A stretch of 64,000 nucleotides of DNA. Origin: Acorus gramineus (taxonomy: Eukaryota; Streptophyta; Magnoliopsida; Acorales; Acoraceae). Positions 58,050-64,000 of this stretch are shown piece by piece (position 1 is the stretch's first letter; each line of letters opens with the position of its first letter). Under the pieces are notes generated by a model. It did no database searches, was not told the DNA's origin, and worked only from the letters and a program-made list of their open reading frames with translations. Location: NCBI GenBank assembly GCA_030737835.1, contig CM060848.1:9866509-9930508 (forward strand). The letters run 5' to 3'. A program made the translations under genes and the position numbers.

Positions 58050-59489
58050 ACTATGGATGGATTTCTCCCTTCCAAGGCGGACCATCAAACAACTTGAAAA
58101 GCTCTTCAAGAACTTCTTGTGGATGGTGAGGAGGGAGTTAGAAAACAACATGCAGTTCGATGGGAATTGATATGTAAACCTACTGAAGAAGGCGGGCTGG
58201 GCTTGAAAAGGCTTGGTGACTGGAATGATGGAGCAATGGGAGTACGATTTTGGGAGATTGCTACTAATCACCCTCTCTTTGGGCTCAATGGATCCAGAAG
58301 CGATATCTTCAAAAATTTTCATTATGGGAGGTTCGTCCAACCGGCTCATCTACCACTGTCTGGAGGAAGACACTCAAGGCTGGTGAATGGATTTGTCCAA
58401 AAACACAGTATGTGATCTTTGATGGTCATTCCATTAACCTATGGTTTGATCCTTGGCTTAGAGGATATGGTCTAGCCCACCACTTTCATGGACAGCCACT
58501 TCTAATCTAGGGGCCTCCTAAAGATACAACAGTAAGCAAGTTGATCATCGAAGGACAATGGAGGAAGCCTTCACGATGGCCCCTTGATCTTGACCCTCTT
58601 TGGGCAGAAATTTCTGAGTTGGAAGTCGTGGGAGTGGGCCCTGATGTCCTCATATGGAAGGGTGCGAAGACTGGCCGAATCACATATAACACTGCCTGGA
58701 CATTCACCTGCTCCCATAGCAGTCTTGTTCCTTGGGCCAAAGAACTATGGCACCCAATTCAACCTCCAAGGCGTAGTTTCCTCTGTTGGCAAGCGGGGTT
58801 AAATAAACTACCAACTCTCCACAGACTCTTGGGTCTCCAGCTTGTTCATTCTAACCAGTGTCATCTGTGTGGGGCAGTAGCTGAAGATGTTAATCATCTT
58901 TTGCTTTGCGGTTACTCGGCCTATGTTTGGGCCTCTCTTCTCGAAGCTTACTCTCATTGAACACTATCTATGGTTTGTCTCTTTTGGCTCTGGAATCATA
59001 GAAAAAAAAAATTCTTCGCTTTCTTCTAGTCCAAGTAATATGGTCCATTTGGATGGAGCGAAATTGTCGAATTTTCCAGCACCAACGCACTTCAAAATCT
59101 TCATTGGTTCACCAAATTTTGGCTCAAACTAAGTCTTCCTTTAGGGGCTCCATCCTGGAAGCTAAGTCTCCTCTCTCTGAGGTGCTTTGTTCAGTGTTTC
59201 AAATGTCCATTGAAGAGACCCAAAGTTCTGTCACCGTGGTCACTTGGTCCCCCCTGCCACTTGCCTGGTTGAAGGTTAATTCAGATGGTTCAAAGGCTGA
59301 TGATCGCTATGCATTCGGTGCGCTTGTGCGAGATCACAACGGGGACTGCCTCAAAGCTCTCACAACTCGTGTGTGTGCGGCCTCCATCATCCTTCTCGAG
59401 CTTAAAGGTCTTGTCACGAGACTGGAGATGTGCTTTAATCTTCAGACTAACAATATTTGGCTGGAAATGGATTCCACCACTGTTGTGGC
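58050..59489 (+). pseudogene. Decayed LINE, C-terminal part (zinc-binding region and RNase H)
   Basis: Plant L1-type LINEs encode reverse transcriptase followed by a zinc-binding region and sometimes an RNase H. The first pieces are WELICKPTEEGGLGLKRLGD (58155) and INLWFDPWLRGYG (58432). The zinc-binding region lies at 58660-58920: YNTAWTF, PPRRSFLCWQAGLNKLPT and HLCGAVAEDVNHLLLCG. The RNase H start lies at 59240-59480: LAWLKVNSDGSKADDRYAFG, ALVRDHNGD and EMDSTTVVAV. Several frameshifts (near 58120, 58300, 58960) show that it is dead. The 5' part with the polymerase is missing, and element K cuts it at 59489. Confidence 0.85.
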
Positions 59490-59621
59490 TGTTAGAATCA
59501 GAATTTGAAGAGAATGAATCAAGAATCTTATTAGGGTTTGTATCCAATATTTATAGTACAAAAAGGGAAACAAAGAAAAGACTAATCTACCCTTAACCCT
59601 AACATATATATACATTTAACA
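59490..59621 (-). repeat. 3' LTR of element K (132 bp) and adjacent polypurine tract
   Basis: On the minus strand it begins TGTTAAATGTATATA and ends GATTCTGATTCTAACA. The purine run GAGTTTGAGGGGGGGGG (59622-59638) directly precedes it. A minus-strand TATAAATATT (about 59545-59555) may be its promoter. Confidence 0.85.
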
Positions 59622-59636
59622 CCCCCCCCCTCAAAC

Positions 59637-60181
59637 TCATGGTGGATCATACACCGAGAGTTTGCTCAACAAGAAACCATGCCGCTGAAGTGTATGAGAC
59701 TTTGTGAAAAAGTCTGATAACTGAAGAGAAGAGGAAATATATGGGAGTGATATAGTGCCTGCAATAAAATGATGACGGACGAAGTGACAATCGATCTCTA
59801 TGTGTTTCGTACGTTCATGAAATACTGGATTGCTAGCAATCTGAATGGCGCTCTTGTTGTCACAATATAGAGGAGTAGACGCAGATAGAATGAGAGGAGG
59901 CGCCGAAGCCAAACAACCTCAGCAGTAGCAGATGCCATAGCACGATATTCGGCCTTAGCACTCGAACGAGAAACAATGTCTTGTTTCTTGGCCTTCCAAG
60001 ATATAAGAGAGTCCCCAAGAAAGACACATATACCAGTTGTGGATTTTCGATCTGTGACATCTCCTGCCCAATCAGCATCAGTATAAGCGCGAAGTTCAAG
60101 AGTAGAAGAAGACGGTAACAGCAGAGCATGAGATATAGTGCCACGTAGATAGCGTATAATCCGAAGAACTGCTGCATAATG
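59637..60181 (-). pseudogene. Element K RNase H, frameshifted
   Basis: It continues from 63594 across solo LTR H: YAAVLRIIRYLRGTISHALL, then LRAYTDADWAGDVTDRKSTT, SWKAKKQDIVSRSSAKAEYR and [10 protein letters not shown] small deletion near 59905-59915 changes frame, after which [20 protein letters not shown] and [14 protein letters not shown] end the domain. The catalytic acidic residues are kept in DADW, KAEYR and CDNKSA. Confidence 0.88.
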
Positions 60182-63100
60182 TGTCACGCCCCGGGCGTCC
60201 CCGAGACGCGGCAAGTGTATATAAAATATCAGAATCTACACAGGAGGTCAATAATATATCATACACAAGCAACCAGAATGACACACAGACAACAAAAGCA
60301 GGGCTGACATGATATATACACCAAATGCGGAAGCTAAAGACTGAATCTATAATCGAAACACACTACAGACTCCATACATAATCACATGTCCTGTGAGAGC
60401 CAATATACATACCAAGACATCCAAATACAACACAAACGCGTGCCCAAGCACGGAAAATAATACATACAGGCACAAGGGATGCTGATAGCCTCTGAAACTC
60501 GCGGGACGTGGCGCTACTCCGCTACTGATGAAATCCCTCGGGGAGCTCCTCCTCCAGATCCGACTCAGATGACACTGAAGAAAAATATTATGCGAGGGGT
60601 GAGCCACACGCTCAGTGAACGGCACAACCCATGCATCACAGGCAATATTGACCACAACCAGATAATCTTTATAATCCACAATCATACTGCCCAAGCCATA
60701 AAATGATAAAAACTCCGCAATCTAGTGGGTCGCTTCCGCCAACCCACTACACCCTCACCCTCACCCTCAATGGGTGACATAGGATATTGGGACTAACTAC
60801 ACATAACCAGCGGGTCGCTTCCGCCAACCCGCTACACCCTCACCCTCACCCTCAAGGGGTGACCAAGGGTATTGGGACTTACAATCCAGTGGGTCGCCAC
60901 ATCGCCGGCCCACCATACCCTCACCCTCACCCTCAACAGGTGACCTAGGCTCTTGGGACTGACTAGGCTGTTGGTCACCCTTGGTCCACCGATAGTCTCT
61001 CCTCACTCCGTAGGTCGTTTGGCCACTCCCACGTTCAGCACAGTCCTTCTACCAAATCAGGAGGCGCCTACTACTGGGAGCCCCTGCACGGGACAACCTG
61101 TCTAACGCTGAGGTAGTCTCTACACGGATCCAACGAAGGGAACAGAACAGCCTATCCATCGCATATGATCCACTCAGATCCGCAGACAACACATCTCTAC
61201 AACTCTAATGTCCTGAATTCCTCAGAACTCCACCAGGGCGCATAACTAAGATGCGGGGAACATGCATAACAGTTATAACATAGGGTGGAATATCATTGGG
61301 GGAAAGAAACTCGGGAGGGCAGCGTGAGTTCCCGTTATAGGGCACCCCGACAACCAAACAAAGAACACGGTGTACCCTAACCCGGGTCTCACCGTTGTCC
61401 TCGCAAGGCCTCTCCCCTATAATATTCACTATAACATGCAATTTAACATTTACTAGCATTTAATTTAATAAATAAACTAGTAGGGCACATGCATCGGTCG
61501 GGCTTCCTAGCATGGAAACAGGGGACATGGTGCACGGCTCATACACATATCCTAAGGGTGCAAGTCCCTAACATGCAAAGTCTAGGGTAACATGCATTCT
61601 ACAATTAAATCATGCTCGCATGATATACACATTACAACATGTCAATATTCATCCATGGTGCCCCAGGAGAGGTCGGTATACGCCCAAATGCGTATAACAC
61701 CTCTCTACTGGGTTGGATTGTCCCACTCACTGAACTCTGGGTCATCGCGCGACCGCCCGTCAAGATCTGCAAGACAGGCATTTATACGGTGAGTAAAATC
61801 CACAATTACCCCAAAATACCCAAAAATACATTAAACATACTCTAAAAATACCCCATACTCGAGCAAACGTACATACGGCACGTACGCACGCTAGCCCGAG
61901 CACTCCGGCTCACTCCCGCACCACCGGCAACCACCCGCACGGCCACCCGACCCCTCGGGTGCGCCGCCGCACCTCAGCCCGCGTGCCCAGGCGCCGCCGG
62001 GCCCCTGCCCGCCGCCCTGGACCCGCAGCCGAGCCACCCGGTGCACCGCGCCCACTGCCCCCCGCCGCAGCAGCCCGCGCGCACCCCGCGCACACCACGC
62101 GAGCACGCCGCACGCCCCGCGCGCACCCCGCGCGCACCGCCAGCTCCGCCCCGCGCGCACTCCGCGCGCACCACCAACATCACACCGCGCGCACGCCTGC
62201 CTCTGCCCAGCGCCCCAGCGCCCAGCACCCTCGGCCAGCACCCGGTACCCGCGACCCAGCGCCCAGCGCTCTGCGCCCAGCACCCGGGACCCTCACCCAG
62301 CGCCCACGCGCACGCCCGCGCAGCACGCGCCCAGCGCGCCTGCCAGCCTGCCCACGCTGCTGCCCGCGTTGCCTGCCTGCGCGCGTCACCGAGTGGCCCG
62401 AGCACCGCTCGCCTGCACGCCCGGGGCACTGCCCGCCTGATGCCCGAGCGCCCCTGCCCTGCTCGCCTGCGCGCCCAGCCTGCCCGCCCGGCCTGCCAGC
62501 GCGCACAGCCCAGCTAGCCTACCCGCACGCATCTCCCTGCACCCCTCGAGCGCACGCCCGCGCGCGCACCGCGCGCACGCGCTCGCGCGCCCGGCAAACT
62601 AGTGCACTTGCTCCCAGCCTACCCGAGCTAGCCTTGCCAGCCTGCCCAGCGCGCACGCCCAGCCCTGCTGGCCCCCAGCGCCAGCCGAGCGCCCGCACGC
62701 CCAGCCCTGCTGGCCCCCAGCACCGCCCGAGTGCACGCACGCGTGCACGCCCACGCGCACGCGCGCGCGCCCGCGCCAGCCACTGCGCCTGCGCTGCTGC
62801 CCTGCCCGTGACAGCAGCCTGCCAGCCCGAGCTGCAAGCCTGCCAGCCCGAGCTCCTCTTCCACCCACCTCCGACCACCACCACAGCCTCCGACCACCTC
62901 CCACAGCCCTCCGACGGCCACCCACCGCCGCCGACCGCCACCCAACCCCTTTTCCACCCTCCTAGCATACATCTAAGCAAGAAAGAGAGGAAAAAGAGGT
63001 TTACCAAGGGGAGGAAAGGAAATCCGGTTGCTCTTCGCGCACCGAAACCTTTCCCAAAGGGCTTCCAACGCCCGGACCTACTCCCACCTCCGAAATAGGC

Positions 63101-63593
63101 CAAAACAGAGGAGAAGAGAGGGTGGACGGAGGGGTGATACTCGCTGGAAAGGGGATTTGAAAGCACCGGAGTGTAGATCGGGACCCGATCTACACTTCCT
63201 AGGTTTTGGGTTTTAAGCTTTGAGGGGTTTAAGGGGCTCAAAAGCAAGAAAAATGGAGGAGGGGAGAGAGAGAGCTCAAGGAAGGAATGATGAATAGTGC
63301 CAAGATATTTTTAGATCACACTATATATATCAAGTGACTTAAAAACCCGGATACGCCCCGGAACTGCGAAATTTCAAAAACGTTACCAGAATTTGATGAA
63401 ATTTTTGTGAGAGGCCTAAAATGGCACCAGGACACCAAATATGCAGTCGGATTTTCAATCGGAGTCCTCTAACTCAGGACGATAGCTAACAGTCCAAAAA
63501 TTAGCGGTTCCGATCGAAAACCGAAAAAAAAACGAAAAACTACCAGAACACTCCAACGGTTACCAGCAGGCTAAAAGTGACACATATATAACA
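60182..63593 (-). mobile_element. Solo LTR H (family 1, reverse)
   Basis: 3412 bp, starting TGTCACGCCCCGGGCG and ending TATATAACA, with a perfect TAATG duplication (60177-60181, 63594-63598). It contains all the family landmarks in reverse: hairpin units (60720-60960), the 36-nt segment (61739-61774), the CpG-rich tract (61870-62960), the palindrome (about 63172-63196) and the TATA region (about 63320). Confidence 0.95.
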
Positions 63594-64000
63594 TAATGAA
63601 CAGTACGAGGAGCAGCGACAAACTGACTGACAATATGCACAGCATAGGCAATGTCAGGACGAGTGACAGTGAGATAGACGAGGCTTCCAACAAGTTGTCT
63701 ATAACGAGTAACATCAGAAAGTGGTTCTCCATCGTCAGGCCGGAGCTTAGCATGAAGCTCAATAGGAGTGGGAGAAATGCGATCATCAGTCAGACAGGCA
63801 CGGTCGATCAAGTCAGTAGTATACTTGCGTTGGGAGAGAAGATAACCACGCGGAGCAGAAGCAACTTCCAAGCCTAGAAAATAGCGAAGTTTGCCAAGAT
63901 CTTTCATCTCAAATTGACGCTGAAGATGTTGCTTGACCAACTGTATATGAGACGAATCATCGCCGGTGATGATCATGTCATCAACATAAAGCAGCAGGAT
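63594..64000 (-). pseudogene. Element K reverse transcriptase (partial, cut by solo LTR H and the window edge)
   Basis: The window edge encodes the catalytic LYVDDMIITGDD. Next come QRQFEMKDLGKLRYFLGLEV, SQRKYTTDLIDRACLTDD and LVGSLVYLTVTRPDIAYAVH, open without a stop up to solo LTR H. The TYVDD-type core and YLTVTRPDIA are typical of Copia. Confidence 0.9.

Larger units (their letters stand above)
59490..64000 (-). mobile_element. Element K: short-LTR Copia retrotransposon (partial, minus strand)
   Basis: The 3' LTR (59490-59621), polypurine tract and pol C-terminus are here; the rest lies beyond the right edge. It is inserted in the LINE and interrupted by solo LTR H. Its target duplication (would be GTGGC, 59485-59489) cannot be checked within the window. 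Confidence 0.88.

Noticed and set aside
58507..58740. Minus-strand frame of 77 codons
   Set aside because: It lies opposite the LINE zinc-binding region, whose plus-strand motifs are clear.
61959..63098. Open frame of 379 codons in solo LTR H
   Set aside because: It is the CpG-rich tract read in reverse and runs into LTR leader sequence.
1..64000. tRNA, rRNA or snoRNA genes
   Set aside because: No cloverleaf with A and B boxes was noticed. The TGGTATCAGAGCC sites are primer-binding sites of retrotransposons.

Overview
This window is nuclear DNA of a flowering plant. The evidence is a FAR1-type gene with a SWIM zinc finger, an intron-containing germin-like gene, and plant lineages of LTR retrotransposons (Gypsy elements of Tekay/Del-like and Tat/Ogre-like type, and Copia). 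The species cannot be told from the sequence. Nearly everything is nested retrotransposons. The only host gene that looks intact is the germin-like gene at 56732-57555.

One LTR family, called family 1 here, supplies nine LTR copies (about 29 kb, close to half the window). Its LTRs are unusually long (about 3.1-3.5 kb, TGTTATA...GTGACA). It is present as two internally deleted elements, B and D, and as five solo LTRs, C, E, F, G and H. I could read target-site duplications for all seven insertions: six are perfect 5-bp repeats, and B's matches at 4 of 5 positions.

Layout: 1-2000 is a broken FAR1-related gene (minus). 3146-4254 is the gag and LTR end of a truncated Gypsy element A (minus); the rest of its LTR lies at 26350-27106. 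Element B (4255-26349) split A's LTR. Solo LTR C sits in B's gag gene, and element D (10232-19516) sits inside C. 27107-48724 is a Tat/Ogre-like element, I, inserted in or next to A's LTR. I has lost most of pol but carries an antisense five-exon gene encoding a plant mobile domain. That gene is interrupted by solo E, which is itself interrupted by solo F. Solo G sits near I's 3' end. 48730-50296 is AT-rich single-copy-like DNA. 50297-56238 is Copia element J, then the germin-like gene. 58050-59489 is a decayed LINE, cut by short-LTR Copia element K (minus), which is cut by solo H.

The family 1 LTR has an architecture I do not recognise. A TATA box is followed by a 25-bp palindrome, a conserved GTAAG donor-like site, about 1 kb of CpG-rich minisatellite, and a segment of exactly 36 nt between TTGCAG and GTGAGT in all nine copies. 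After that come tandem hairpins whose stems change in a compensating way, and then a pyrimidine-rich CAG acceptor-like site. Together these suggest a spliced and structured leader RNA. B and D share the same internal deletion, so the deleted, non-autonomous form was itself mobilised.
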